Source of the DNA: DASUPK01 sp963797265 | GTDB taxonomy: Bacteria; Actinomycetota; Thermoleophilia; Solirubrobacterales; 70-9 | Direction of reading: 5' to 3' | NCBI GenBank assembly: GCA_963797265.1 | Contig: CAWCOY010000005.1 | Span: 192,007-256,006 of the forward strand | DNA length: 64,000 nt | Shown: one piece after another, positions 17,346 through 25,388 of the stretch | How the letters are laid out: every line of letters begins with the position of its first letter | Position numbering within the stretch: the first letter of the stretch is position 1 | Notes under the pieces: model-generated | What the model was told of the DNA's origin: nothing | Seen by the model: only the letters and a program-made list of their open reading frames with translations | The model's database searches: none | Made by a program: the position numbers and the translations under genes

Positions 17346-17884
17346 GAGTCCGAGGAGTCCGCGTCGTCCCCGACGCGCTCGAGGACGATCCGCTCGGGCT
17401 CGATCGTCACCCGGAGGGCCTTGCGCCCCTGCCAGTGCTCCGTGTAGGTGGGGTCGTCCTTGATCGCGGGGTCGAGCCAGATGCCGTAGCCCTCCTCCTC
17501 GCCCTGGTCGAACGTCGCCTCGAGGGGCTTGCGGCGTCCCCGGCCGCGACGGCCCCGCCTGCGGCGCCTGCGGCGGCGGCCGGCCTGCTGCTCGCCGTCG
17601 CCTTCGGCGTCGCCCTCGCCTTCGCTCTCGTCGGTCGCTCCCTCTTCCTCCTCCTCGGCCTCGGGCTCGCCGAGCTCGGCCTCGATCTCCGCCTCGATCT
17701 CGTCGCGGAGGTCGACGTCGCCGGCCGGCTCCTCGCCCTCCGCAGTGAGGGCGTGCCGCTGCCTGAAATCCCGCAGCTGGGAGGCGGAAACACCGAGCTG
17801 ATGCGCGATCCAGGCGTCCGTCCGGCCCTGGCGCACCCAGGCGCGGATCTGGTTGAGTTGTGGTCGCAGGGACGCTCGAGGCAT
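17342..17884 (-). CDS. HTH protein with acidic linker and poly-Arg segment
   Basis: 180 residues in three parts. The N-terminal ~45 residues form a helix-turn-helix (LNQIRAWVRQGRTDAWIAHQLGVSASQLRDF). Then comes a strongly acidic low-complexity linker of about 60 residues rich in Glu/Asp. An Arg-rich stretch near residue 100 (RRRRRRRRGRRGRGRRK) follows, and a C-terminal ordered part (GYGIWLDPAIKDDPTYTEHW). The acidic and basic blocks could pair with each other or with nucleic acid. The same HTH style recurs in the two zinc-ribbon genes at 43.5 and 44.9 kb. Function unknown. Confidence 0.72.
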   Translation of the reverse strand: MPRASLRPQLNQIRAWVRQGRTDAWIAHQLGVSASQLRDFRQRHALTAEGEEPAGDVDLRDEIEAEIEAELGEPEAEEEEEGATDESEGEGDAEGDGEQQAGRRRRRRRRGRRGRGRRKPLEATFDQGEEEGYGIWLDPAIKDDPTYTEHWQGRKALRVTIEPERIVLERVGDDADSSDS

Positions 17885-17952
17885 TCGGCGCCGGACTCTA
17901 GACGATGGGCCCCTTCGTGCATCTGTGCCTTGCTGAGGGAGCGCGAACCGGG

Positions 17953-17978
17953 TACGCTACTCAGTTCTGGGTAGCGTA
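17953..17978 (+). promoter_or_regulatory. Perfect 8-bp inverted repeat in the csrA leader
   Basis: TACGCTAC and GTAGCGTA are separated by 10 bases, about 50 bases before the csrA start and upstream of its AGGAGG. As RNA this would form a stable hairpin before the ribosome-binding site; as DNA it could be an operator or half of a promoter. No T-run follows, so it is not an obvious terminator. Confidence 0.4.
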
Positions 17979-18028
17979 TGTGTCTGCTGGGGGGGTAGGC
18001 GAAAACTTTTAGGAGGCGTCTGAACCCC

Positions 18029-18274
18029 ATGCTGGTGCTGACACGCAAGCCGGGCCAGAGCATCATGATCGGCGACGGCGTTGAGGTTCAGGTGCTCTCC
18101 GTGGCCGGGGAGAAGGTCCGCCTCGGCATCACCGCCCCTCGCGATGTCTCCATCTTCCGGCACGAGGTCTACGACCGGATCGAGAGCGAGGCGAGCGAGC
18201 GTCGCGAGGAGGAGGACGCCGGAACCAACGCCGCGGTCGAGGACGCGCTGGACCGGCTCGGCCAGCGCTCGTAG
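18029..18274 (+). CDS. csrA: Carbon storage regulator CsrA
   Basis: A small RNA-binding dimer that controls translation by masking GGA-containing leaders. The protein opens with the canonical MLVLTRKPGQSIMIGDGVEV and continues with VRLGITAPRDVSIFRHEVYD. It then has an extra acidic tail to 81 residues, longer than the ~61 of enterobacterial CsrA. An AGGAGG lies 12 bases upstream of the ATG, and the leader carries the palindrome at 17953-17978. CsrA is uncommon in Actinobacteria outside some deep lineages, a useful taxonomic hint. Confidence 0.95.
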   Translation: MLVLTRKPGQSIMIGDGVEVQVLSVAGEKVRLGITAPRDVSIFRHEVYDRIESEASERREEEDAGTNAAVEDALDRLGQRS

Positions 18275-18281
18275 TCAGTAG

Positions 18282-18560
18282 CTAGCCCATCAGCCAGGCC
18301 AGCGTCTCGAACATCGCCGCGACCACGGTCACGACCGTGATCGTCAGGCAGACGAGCAGAACGCTGAACCGCACCCGGCCGCGCGACTCGTAGCGCGAAA
18401 TGCGACGGGCCCGCGATCGGTTGACCGCGCGCTTTCGCAGCTGCTCACGCCGGCGGCGCTCGAGCGCCATCTCCTGCTCGAGCGCCAGCTCGATCTGAGC
18501 CATGCTCTGTCGCATTCGCATCTGAGCCATCGCAAAAAGCCCCCCGGGGCGGCCGTGCAA
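18282..18560 (-). CDS. Small membrane protein, basic N-terminus
   Basis: 92 residues, or 82 if translation begins at the internal ATG 18530, which has a better-placed GGGGGG upstream (MAQMRMRQSM). A Met/Gln/Glu/Arg-rich amphipathic helix leads into an Arg-rich stretch (RKRAVNRSRARRISRY) and one C-terminal transmembrane helix (FSVLLVCLTITVVTVVAAMF). No recognised family. It ends head-on with csrA, only seven bases apart. Confidence 0.6.
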   Translation of the reverse strand: MHGRPGGLFAMAQMRMRQSMAQIELALEQEMALERRRREQLRKRAVNRSRARRISRYESRGRVRFSVLLVCLTITVVTVVAAMFETLAWLMG

Positions 18561-18585
18561 ATTAGCAAAGGAACTTGCAGGGGGA

Positions 18586-19134
18586 CTATAGGGGGCAGTG
18601 TCCCCAGAGCCCCCGGCCTGCCGCGCCGGCCCGAGCCGCGAGGCGCGAGAAGAGCCCGGCGAATGAGTCGTTCGGCGAGATGGTCAGGGTCCGCGCCAGC
18701 CCGCGCCTGACGAGCTCGGCGTTGACGAAGAGGGGGTGTCCTCCGGGCCTCGCGGAGGGGAGGTATACGTAGGCGAGCAGCCGCCCGTAGACGTCCCGGC
18801 GCTCGGCATCGAAGCGGAGCGTCACCGTCTGGCCCCCGACCAGCCGCTCGTTGACGGCGTGTGCCCTGGGTCCGCCGCATTGGACCGGCGTGTCGGGCTT
18901 GACGGTCTCCGGGGTGTCGAGGCCGATGTAGCGAACGGTGTCGTCGCTGCCGTCCGGCATGGCGACATCGATCGTGTCGCCGTCGACGACGTGGGTGACC
19001 TTGACGCTCACGGGGCCAGACGGCTCCGCGGAGCCGCCGCCGTCGCCGCAACCCCGCGAGATGGCGAGGACCACCAGAACAGCGGCAATGAAGAGGGGAG
19101 CCCGCAGGGCACCCCGGCGCAGTGGTCGATTCAC
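18586..19134 (-). CDS. Secreted/anchored thermonuclease-family (SNase-like) nuclease
   Basis: 182 residues. The N-terminal hydrophobic segment (LFIAAVLVVLAISRGCG) could be an anchor or signal. The SNase OB-fold follows: VVDGDTIDV, then VRYIGLDTPET (Arg and Asp ligands), FDAERRDVYGRLLAYVYL and a C-terminal helix ending GLWGHCP. The catalytic Arg-Asp-Glu-Arg layout looks complete. Family members cut DNA and RNA outside the membrane in a Ca-dependent way. It lies downstream of the aldolase, separated by a hairpin. Confidence 0.85.
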   Translation of the reverse strand: MNRPLRRGALRAPLFIAAVLVVLAISRGCGDGGGSAEPSGPVSVKVTHVVDGDTIDVAMPDGSDDTVRYIGLDTPETVKPDTPVQCGGPRAHAVNERLVGGQTVTLRFDAERRDVYGRLLAYVYLPSARPGGHPLFVNAELVRRGLARTLTISPNDSFAGLFSRLAARAGAAGRGLWGHCPL

Positions 19135-19173
19135 CCCTCGATGATGCTCAAGCCCTCGGAACTATCCGGCAAT

Positions 19174-19210
19174 TGGCGGCTTATTCCCCCATACGGGGAA
19201 GAACCCGCCA
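19174..19210 (-). terminator. Hairpin after the aldolase gene
   Basis: A 16-bp stem with 14 pairs around the loop CATAC (TGGCGG...TTCCCC / GGGGAA...CCGCCA). It sits between the end of the aldolase gene and the start of the thermonuclease gene on the same strand. There is no clear T-run, as is common in very GC-rich genomes. Confidence 0.5.
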
Positions 19211-19228
19211 GTTGGCGCGTGCCGCACC

Positions 19229-20197
19229 CTACGGAATCCGCCGCACGTGCTCGAGCAGCGTCTCCTTGATCTGCCCGATGATCTCGAGCGCCTGGCCCTT
19301 CTCGCGCTGCCAGACGTTGCGGCCGAAGATCACGCCGGAACCGCCCGCCCCCATGATTGTGCGGGTGTGCGAGAGGACCGTCTCGTCGTCGGTCTTCGAC
19401 CCGCCGGAGAGAACCACCAGCGCGCGGCCGGCGGACTCGACGATCTGCCGCACGGCCTCCTCCGGGGCGACTTCCATCTCGTTGTAGGGAGCCGGCTGGT
19501 CCTTGTCCTTCTCCGGGTCGAACTTCGGGAAGTTGAGCTTGACGACGTCGGCGCCCATCTCCATCGCCATCCGGGCGGCGTAGTCGATCGCGTAGAAGGA
19601 GTTCGCGCCGCCCTTCTTGTCGATCGCTGCACCGCGTGGGTATGCCCAGATCACCAGCGGCATCCCGTAGCGCTCGCAGTCCTCGCGGACGTCCTTGAGC
19701 TGGTGCAGGTCCGCGTCCTGGCGCGGCGAGCCGAGGTACATCGTGTAGCCGACCGCGTCGGCGCCGAGCCGGACCGCGTCTTCGACCGAGGCGTTGGTGG
19801 TCGAGAGCGCGTCATCTGACGGCGGGATGTCCGTCTTGCCGTTGACCTTCAGGATCAGCGGCACCTGTCCCGCGTAGTCGGGGTAGTAGCGGGTGGCGAG
19901 CCCGATCTGGCAGGCGATCGCCGAGTAGCCCGCCTCGGCCGCCAGGCTGAACTGGTACTCGGGGTCCTTGGAGGCCGGGTTCGGGAAGAAGTCGCGGGGG
20001 CCATGCTCGATCCCCTGATCGATCGGGAGCAGCATCAGGGTCCCGTTGCCGGGTCCGTAGTCGAAGAGCAGACGACGCAGCCGCGCGCGCTTGCCTGGCG
20101 AGAGCGTTGCGAGCAGCGACTTCTGCTCGGTGATCGACTTGACTTCCATCTTCTCGTTGACCTCCTGGTTGAGCCTCGGAATTTCAGTATGCCCCAT
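19229..20197 (-). CDS. fbaB: Class I fructose-bisphosphate aldolase, DhnA/FbaB type
   Basis: Cleaves fructose 1,6-bisphosphate through a Lys Schiff base in glycolysis/gluconeogenesis. Signatures are PIDQGIEHGPRDFF near residue 60, VPLILKVNGKTD, VGYTMYLGS, ADVVKLNFP (the Schiff-base Lys region) and VVLSGGSKTDDE near the phosphate site. Full length 322 residues from ATG 20197, which overlaps the upstream stop (TAATG). An internal ATG at 20149 (MEVKSITEQKS) has AGGAGG 11 bases upstream and would give 306 residues; either is plausible. It is translationally coupled to the monooxygenase gene. Confidence 0.93.
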   Translation of the reverse strand: MGHTEIPRLNQEVNEKMEVKSITEQKSLLATLSPGKRARLRRLLFDYGPGNGTLMLLPIDQGIEHGPRDFFPNPASKDPEYQFSLAAEAGYSAIACQIGLATRYYPDYAGQVPLILKVNGKTDIPPSDDALSTTNASVEDAVRLGADAVGYTMYLGSPRQDADLHQLKDVREDCERYGMPLVIWAYPRGAAIDKKGGANSFYAIDYAARMAMEMGADVVKLNFPKFDPEKDKDQPAPYNEMEVAPEEAVRQIVESAGRALVVLSGGSKTDDETVLSHTRTIMGAGGSGVIFGRNVWQREKGQALEIIGQIKETLLEHVRRIP

Positions 20198-21240
20198 TAC
20201 AGGGCCCTGTTCGCGGCGGATTCGAGCGCCTGGCGCGCGCCTTCGCTGATCGAGCGGAGAATCTCCGCGGCGGGCCCGCTCGGGGCCAGCTCGTGCGCCT
20301 GACCCGCCCAGAGGTTGAATCCGCCGGGGTCGCCTCGCTTCCGGGCAGCCGCCCGCAGCGGCGACGTGGCGTGGTGGACGTGCGGATAGGCGGCCGGAGC
20401 GCCCTCGGAGTGCTCGGCCATGAAGCGGTTGACGATGCCGCGTGCGCGCCTGCCGCTGAAGGCACGGGTAAGCGCCGTCGGCGTGCTCGATCCAAGCGCA
20501 TCCCGGTAGGCCGGCTCGGTGCCCGCCTCGTCGGCCCTCAGGAAGGCCGTCCCGAGTTGCGCCGCGGCCGCCCCGGCGGCCAGCACCGCCGCGACCGCCG
20601 GCCCGTCGGTCAGACCGCCGCTCGCGATCAGCGGCAGGCGGATCCGGCCCGACACCAGACGAAGCAGCACCAGCGTGCTGAGCGGCTCGTCGTCTGAGTC
20701 GACGAACGAGGCCCTGTGCCCGCCCGCCTCGGATCCCTGGAGGACGAGCGCGTCGGCCCCCGCGCCCACCGCCGTCCTAGCCTCGCGAGGGCTCGTGGCG
20801 GTCACCCAGACCTCGATGCGGGATTCCTTGAGAGCATCGATGCGCTCCGGCTCCGGGCAGCCGAAGGTGAAGGAGACCACCGCCGGCCGCTCCGACGCGA
20901 CCAGGGCCAGCTTCTCGTAGTGAGCGTCGTCGTCGTAGCGGGCCTCGCCCAGCCCGGCTCCGTACAGGCCCGATTCAGGAGCGAGCTCGCTCAGGTAGTT
21001 CTCCAGCCGTGGCGTCTCCGCCTCGGGGTCGCCGGGCACGAAGAGGTTCACCCCGATCGGCGCATCCGTGAGCTCGCGAACTCGCGCCATCCGTTCCTCG
21101 AGCGCCTCGGGGGAGAGGTATCCGGAGGCCAGGAACCCGAGTCCTCCGGCTTCGCTGACGGCCGCGGTCAGCTCTGGCGTCGAGGCTCCGCCCGCGAGCG
21201 GCGCGAGCACGATCGGATGCTGGAGCTCGTCGAGGACCAC
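20197..21240 (-). CDS. Nitronate monooxygenase (2-nitropropane dioxygenase-like)
   Basis: An FMN-dependent TIM-barrel enzyme that oxidises nitronates such as propionate-3-nitronate. The start was set at GTG 21240, giving 347 residues that begin LDELQHPIVLAPLAGGAST. Signatures are ALVLQGSEAGGHRAS near residue 165 (His of the flavin site), PLIASGGLTDGPAV and AAAAQLGTAFLRADEAGT. It is divergent from the YbdK-like gene with only 55 bases between starts, and coupled to fbaB by TAATG. The frame is intact. Confidence 0.9.
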   Translation of the reverse strand: MVLDELQHPIVLAPLAGGASTPELTAAVSEAGGLGFLASGYLSPEALEERMARVRELTDAPIGVNLFVPGDPEAETPRLENYLSELAPESGLYGAGLGEARYDDDAHYEKLALVASERPAVVSFTFGCPEPERIDALKESRIEVWVTATSPREARTAVGAGADALVLQGSEAGGHRASFVDSDDEPLSTLVLLRLVSGRIRLPLIASGGLTDGPAVAAVLAAGAAAAQLGTAFLRADEAGTEPAYRDALGSSTPTALTRAFSGRRARGIVNRFMAEHSEGAPAAYPHVHHATSPLRAAARKRGDPGGFNLWAGQAHELAPSGPAAEILRSISEGARQALESAANRAL

Positions 21241-21295
21241 CGGACGGATTCTGGCCCAACCGCCGCACCGGCAAACTGCATCCCCTGGGGCTGTC

Positions 21296-22426
21296 ATGGT
21301 CTCGCGCGTGCTGGACCACAAGTTCGGCGGCCCCCCCTTCACCCTCGGCATCGAGGAGGAGTTGATGATCTGCGATGCCGAGACCCTCGAGCTCGCGCAG
21401 GCGATCGACGTGATCCTCGACGACCTGCCCGGGGATCTGCCCGGTGAGGTGAAGCCCGAGCTCATGCAGTCCGTTCTCGAGGTCGCCACCCGGCCCTGCG
21501 CGAACATCATCGAGGCGGCCGATCAGCTTCGCCAGCTGCGCCGGGTGGTCCGTGAGGTCGCCGCCCGCAACGGGCTCGCGATCGGCGCCGCCGGCACCCA
21601 CCCGTCGGCGCTGTACGAGGACCAGCTGATCGTCGACCACCCCCGCTACAAGGCGCTCGCCTCGGAGCTCCGCTGGATAGCCGAGCAGGAGCTGATCTTC
21701 GGCACCCACGTCCACGTGGGCATCGACGAGGCGGAGAAGGCGATCTACGTGGCCGACGGCATGCGCGGCTATCTGCCACTGCTGCTCGGAATGTCCACCA
21801 ACTCGCCGCTCTGGCAGGGCAAGACCACCGGGATGATGTCGTCGCGCACGCCCATATTCCGGGCCTTCCCGCGGGTCGGGATCCCGCCCTATTACGGCAA
21901 CTGGCAGATCTACTCCCACCGCGTCGAGCAGATGATGCGGGGCGGGGCGATCCCGGACTACACCTACCTCTGGTGGGACGTGCGACCGCACCCGAACCTC
22001 GGCACGGTCGAGCTCCGCGTCTTCGACCAGCAGACCCGGGTGGACCACACGATCGGCTTCGCCGCGTTCGCCCAGGCCCTCGCCCACCAGCTGGCGAACC
22101 AGTACGAGGACGGTGTGCCGAGCATCGAGTACCCCCAGGAGCTGATCGACGACAACAAGGTTCGGGCGGCCCTCGTGGGGATCGAGGGCAAGCTGATCGA
22201 CTTCGACCAGGGCATCGAGGTACCCGCGGAGGAGATGACCTTCGGCTTGATCGAGGATCTCCGTGAAGACGCGAGGGAGCTCGGCTGCGAGGAGGAGCTC
22301 GCCCTGCTCGCTGACCTGGTCGAGAACGGCACCGGAGCGCGGCGTCAGCTCAACTGGCTCTCCGATTACGGCGAGATCGGCGGATTGATGAGGGAGATCG
22401 TCGCCGCCAGCGATCCGGACGCCTGA
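21296..22426 (+). CDS. YbdK-family carboxylate-amine ligase (glutamate-cysteine ligase 2)
   Basis: 376 residues. The protein opens with the diagnostic FTLGIEEELMICDAETLEL and contains ELMQSVLEVAT, GTHPSALYEDQ, FGTHVHVGIDE, LWWDVRPHPNLGTVELRVFD and a C-terminal helical part. These are the ATP-grasp-like motifs of the GCS2 family, which forms gamma-glutamylcysteine weakly. In actinobacteria the physiological substrate is often unknown. The ATG at 21296 is close to the divergent monooxygenase promoter. Confidence 0.9.
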   Translation: MVSRVLDHKFGGPPFTLGIEEELMICDAETLELAQAIDVILDDLPGDLPGEVKPELMQSVLEVATRPCANIIEAADQLRQLRRVVREVAARNGLAIGAAGTHPSALYEDQLIVDHPRYKALASELRWIAEQELIFGTHVHVGIDEAEKAIYVADGMRGYLPLLLGMSTNSPLWQGKTTGMMSSRTPIFRAFPRVGIPPYYGNWQIYSHRVEQMMRGGAIPDYTYLWWDVRPHPNLGTVELRVFDQQTRVDHTIGFAAFAQALAHQLANQYEDGVPSIEYPQELIDDNKVRAALVGIEGKLIDFDQGIEVPAEEMTFGLIEDLREDARELGCEEELALLADLVENGTGARRQLNWLSDYGEIGGLMREIVAASDPDA

Positions 22427-22496
22427 TTCTTCGCTGAGACACAGGCATTGCGATGCCTCAGAAAGGCTGCCCCCGAACCTCTTCTGGACGCTCCAG

Positions 22497-22551
22497 TACG
22501 ATTTCAGTAGTGAAGTACCGGGTTTTTGCGGCATGAAATACGAAATTCGTA
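22497..22551. promoter_or_regulatory. Paired palindromic operator-like sites before the HxlR gene
   Basis: A perfect inverted repeat TACGAA-A-TTCGTA lies at 22539-22551, ending three bases before the HxlR start. A related imperfect copy, TACGATTTCAGTA, lies at 22497-22509. The two are offset by exactly 42 bases, about four helical turns, so dimers would bind the same DNA face. Autoregulation by the HxlR protein is the natural reading. Confidence 0.5.
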
Positions 22552-22554
22552 CTT

Positions 22555-22848
22555 ATGGCTGCTGAGCGGGCGGTCGAGGGCGTCCTCGACCTGCTCGGCA
22601 GGCGCTGGTCGCTGCGCCTCGTCTGGGAGCTCCGCCGGAGCACCCTCTCCTTCTCGGAGCTTCGCGAGCGGTCCGGGATCAGCCCCTCCGTTCTCTCCGC
22701 GCGGCTCGGGGAACTGGCGGACGCCGGGGTGGTGGAGCGCGCGACCGGCCGGCGCTATCAGCTCAGCGGTCGGGGGCGGGAGCTCGCCCGGATTCTCTTT
22801 GAGCTCAACCGATGGGCCGAGGCGGCAGGGGTATCCTCGCGGGAGTGA
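22555..22848 (+). CDS. HxlR-family winged-helix transcriptional regulator
   Basis: 97 residues with the HxlR core LDLLGRRWSLRLVWELRRSTLSFSELRER, then ISPSVLSARLGELADAGVVER and the wing ATGRRYQLSGRGREL. HxlR proteins are dimeric redox- or ligand-sensing regulators. It starts an apparent operon (HxlR, rhomboid-like, O-methyltransferase) whose genes overlap by four bases, so it probably controls itself and those two genes through the sites at 22497-22551. Confidence 0.88.
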   Translation: MAAERAVEGVLDLLGRRWSLRLVWELRRSTLSFSELRERSGISPSVLSARLGELADAGVVERATGRRYQLSGRGRELARILFELNRWAEAAGVSSRE

Positions 22849-23627
22849 GCTCGCCTGAGCTGAGTGTCGTCTGTCGGTCCTGCGGGGAGGAGGTCAGCCC
22901 CTATGTGACCGAGTGCCCGTATTGCGGCACCCGGCTGCGCAAGAGGGCGCCAAAGCTCGAGCTACGCGGCGACGAGCTCACCGCACGGGAGTCGCGCCGC
23001 GCCCGGCGCCGGATGGCCCGAGCCCAGCGGGTGGAGCAGCTCTCGGCGCGGCCATACGCCGTACTCGCCGCGATCCTGATCCCGGCGGTCCTCCTGCTGG
23101 TTCGCGTCGCCAGCCCTGCGCTCGATTCCTACGACCTGGGCGCGATCGTCGGCCCGGTCGAGGGCGATTGGTGGCGCTACCTGGTGGCGCCCTTCATCTA
23201 CCACGACATCGGCTACCTCTTCGTCGCCTCGATCGGGATCGCGATCTTCGGCTCCGCGGTCGAGCAGAGACTCGGCCTGATCCCCACCGTCGTCCTCATC
23301 CTGGCTTGCGGCGGCCTCGGCATGCTGGCCGCCGACGGGATCGAGACCGCCTTCGCCAGCGACAACGACGTCCTGTTCGCGGCCGGCGGCAACGGCCTCG
23401 CCCTCGGCCTCCTGAGCGCCTGGGCGGTCATGCGAGCGGCAGAGGTCAGGGCCCATCCGGACGAGGACGTGGAGCTGATCGGGGCCGCGGTGGCTGCCGC
23501 CGTGCTCATCCTGCTGCCGCTCGTCGACGACTACGCAAACGTCTTCGCCGGCCTCGCCGGTGCCCTGGTCGGCGCCGGCTGCGGGCTGGCCGCCGCGTAC
23601 GCCCGGCGCGAGAGGCACCCGGGTTGA
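22845..23627 (+). CDS. Zinc-ribbon rhomboid-fold protein, probably inactive
   Basis: 260 residues from GTG 22845, which overlaps the HxlR stop (GTGA). An N-terminal zinc ribbon (Cys10, Cys13, Cys24, Cys27) and a basic linker precede six or so membrane segments with rhomboid architecture (GDWWRYLVAPFIYHDIGYLF, IFGSAVEQRLG). The GxSG active-site motif is replaced by GGNG (residues 181-184, Asn183 for Ser), and the final catalytic His region reads DYANVFAGLAGAL, without His. Both dyad residues are absent, so this is a pseudo-protease that may bind rather than cut membrane proteins. Confidence 0.75.
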   Translation: MSSPELSVVCRSCGEEVSPYVTECPYCGTRLRKRAPKLELRGDELTARESRRARRRMARAQRVEQLSARPYAVLAAILIPAVLLLVRVASPALDSYDLGAIVGPVEGDWWRYLVAPFIYHDIGYLFVASIGIAIFGSAVEQRLGLIPTVVLILACGGLGMLAADGIETAFASDNDVLFAAGGNGLALGLLSAWAVMRAAEVRAHPDEDVELIGAAVAAAVLILLPLVDDYANVFAGLAGALVGAGCGLAAAYARRERHPG

Positions 23628-24283
23628 CGGTCGAGCGGTTCATCACGCTCAACCCCGAGCTGCACGACTACCTCGTCGAGCACAGCTCCTTCCGCGACGG
23701 GGTCGCGGAGGAGGTCGAGCAGGCCGCCCGCGACATGGGCGAGCTCGAGGAGATGCAGATCGGCGGGGACCAGGCGGCGTTCATCACGCTGCTCGTCCGG
23801 GCGATCGGAGCGAAGCGGGCACTGGAGATCGGCACTTTTCTGGGGTACGGCGCGATCTCCATCGCCCGGGGGCTCCCCCAGGACGGCAACCTGACCTGCT
23901 GTGAGCTCAGCGAGGAGTACGCCGAGCGCGCGAGCCAGCATCTGCGACAGGCGGGGCTCGACGGAAAGGTCGAGATCCGCGTCGGCCCGGCCTTGGAGAC
24001 GCTGCGGGCGATTGAGGGCAGCGAGCAGTTCGACTTCGCCTTCATTGACGCCGACAAGGTCGGCTACCCCGCCTACTACGAGGAATGCCTCCGGCTTCTT
24101 CGGCCCAACGGCCTGATCATGCTCGACAACACGCTCCGGGAGGGCACGGTCGTCGATCCGCCGGAGCGCGACGAGGGGACCGCTGTGATCGTCGAGCTCA
24201 ACGATCAGATCGCGGGGGACGAGCGCGTAGATGTGGCGATGCTCGGCGTCGCCGACGGGATCACCTTGGTCCGCAAGCGGTAG
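23624..24283 (+). CDS. Class I SAM-dependent O-methyltransferase (catechol/caffeoyl type)
   Basis: 219 residues starting at TTG 23624, which overlaps the upstream stop (TTGA). Signatures of methyltransferase family 3: KRALEIGTFLGYGAISIA (SAM-binding motif I), LTCCELSEEYAERA, FDFAFIDADKVGY (metal Asp) and LIMLDNTLREG (metal Asp/Asn). These enzymes methylate a catechol-type hydroxyl with a divalent cation. Substrate unknown. Co-transcription with HxlR and the pseudo-rhomboid is likely from the overlaps. Confidence 0.92.
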   Translation: MTVERFITLNPELHDYLVEHSSFRDGVAEEVEQAARDMGELEEMQIGGDQAAFITLLVRAIGAKRALEIGTFLGYGAISIARGLPQDGNLTCCELSEEYAERASQHLRQAGLDGKVEIRVGPALETLRAIEGSEQFDFAFIDADKVGYPAYYEECLRLLRPNGLIMLDNTLREGTVVDPPERDEGTAVIVELNDQIAGDERVDVAMLGVADGITLVRKR

Positions 24284-24292
24284 AACCCCGGC

Positions 24293-25060
24293 ATGGGGAT
24301 TCCGGAGGACAGCGAGGGCTGGCTCGCGTTGGTGCGCAGGGGCATGCCGCCCTTCTGGCGGCTGATGGCGGAGAGCACCGGCGGACGGGTCTGGGAGGAG
24401 GACGGCGTCTTCGCCGCGATCGTGCCCGACTCGCCGAAGCGCTCGTTCTTCAACTCGGTCCTCTACGAGGATTCCGGCCACCTGATCGCCTCGATCGACA
24501 AGCTCGCGGGCGTCTACGCCGAAGCCGGGGTGGAGGCCTGGACGGTGTGGGTCCCGGAGGGCGACGGTGAGGTCGCGGAGGCTCTCGAGGCCGCCGGACA
24601 CAAGCTGGATGCCACGCCGCGGGCGATGGGGATGTCCCTGGGCGGCCTCAACCCGCCTGATCCCGACCCCGAGCTCGAGATCCGCGAACGGCACGACTTC
24701 GAGCTGGTCTCGAAGCTCAATGAGATCGCCTACGGCTTCGCTCCGGGCGACTTCCCGCCGATCCAGGGCGAGCAGCCGAGGCTGCGGACCTACTTCGGCG
24801 TTCTCGAGGGCGAGACCGTCGGCTGCGCCGGGGCCTTCGCCCACGGAAGCGACTGCGAGATCGTCTACGTCGCCGTACTGCCCGAGGGACGCGGTCGCGG
24901 GGTATCCAAGCGGCTGACGGCGAAGGCGCTCGAGGACGCGCGCGATCAGGGCCTGGACACGACGACGCTGCAGGCGACCAAGCTCGGCTATCCGGTCTAC
25001 GTCCAGCTCGGCTACGGCGACCACGGCACGCTCCAGATGTGGGAGCGACGCACCGAATGA
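24293..25060 (+). CDS. GNAT-family N-acetyltransferase
   Basis: 255 residues. The N-terminal half is a degenerate GNAT-like domain. The C-terminal half is canonical: YFGVLEGETVGCAGAF, IVYVAVLPEGRGRGVSKRLT (acetyl-CoA P-loop, RGRG) and TTLQATKLGYPVYVQLGY. The acceptor is unknown. It overlaps the next gene (ATGA), suggesting translational coupling. Confidence 0.85.
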   Translation: MGIPEDSEGWLALVRRGMPPFWRLMAESTGGRVWEEDGVFAAIVPDSPKRSFFNSVLYEDSGHLIASIDKLAGVYAEAGVEAWTVWVPEGDGEVAEALEAAGHKLDATPRAMGMSLGGLNPPDPDPELEIRERHDFELVSKLNEIAYGFAPGDFPPIQGEQPRLRTYFGVLEGETVGCAGAFAHGSDCEIVYVAVLPEGRGRGVSKRLTAKALEDARDQGLDTTTLQATKLGYPVYVQLGYGDHGTLQMWERRTE

Positions 25061-25383
25061 CGCCTGGTCCCTACAGCGATGAGCAGATTGACGCCGCGAT
25101 CGAGGCGCTCTCGCACCCGGAGGCCTTCCGCGAGGTGGAGATGGAGGTCGCCCGCGCGGCGCCGAAGCTGCAGAAGATCCTCGCCGAGGCACTCGGTGCA
25201 GGCGGCTGGTTCGGGGAGTCGCACGACGCCGAGGTGCTGAAGGCGGCGACGAACCCCGACGACGAGGAGCGCCTTGTGGCCGTCCGCACGCTCCTTGCCG
25301 AGGAGGCGCGCGTGGGGATGATGGTCGGCGTGGCGGTAGGGTGGGCGCTCGCCGAGAGGCTGTCAGGACAACAGGAGGAGTAG
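25057..25383 (+). CDS. Hypothetical protein, 108 aa
   Basis: The start was placed at ATG 25057, overlapping the GNAT stop, giving a protein that begins TPGPYSDEQIDAAIEAL. It is helical and acidic with a hydrophobic patch near the C-terminus (VGMMVGVAVGWALAERL). No family recognised. It sits between the GNAT and dienelactone hydrolase genes in the same direction. Confidence 0.65.
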   Translation: MTPGPYSDEQIDAAIEALSHPEAFREVEMEVARAAPKLQKILAEALGAGGWFGESHDAEVLKAATNPDDEERLVAVRTLLAEEARVGMMVGVAVGWALAERLSGQQEE

Positions 25384-25388
25384 ATCGA

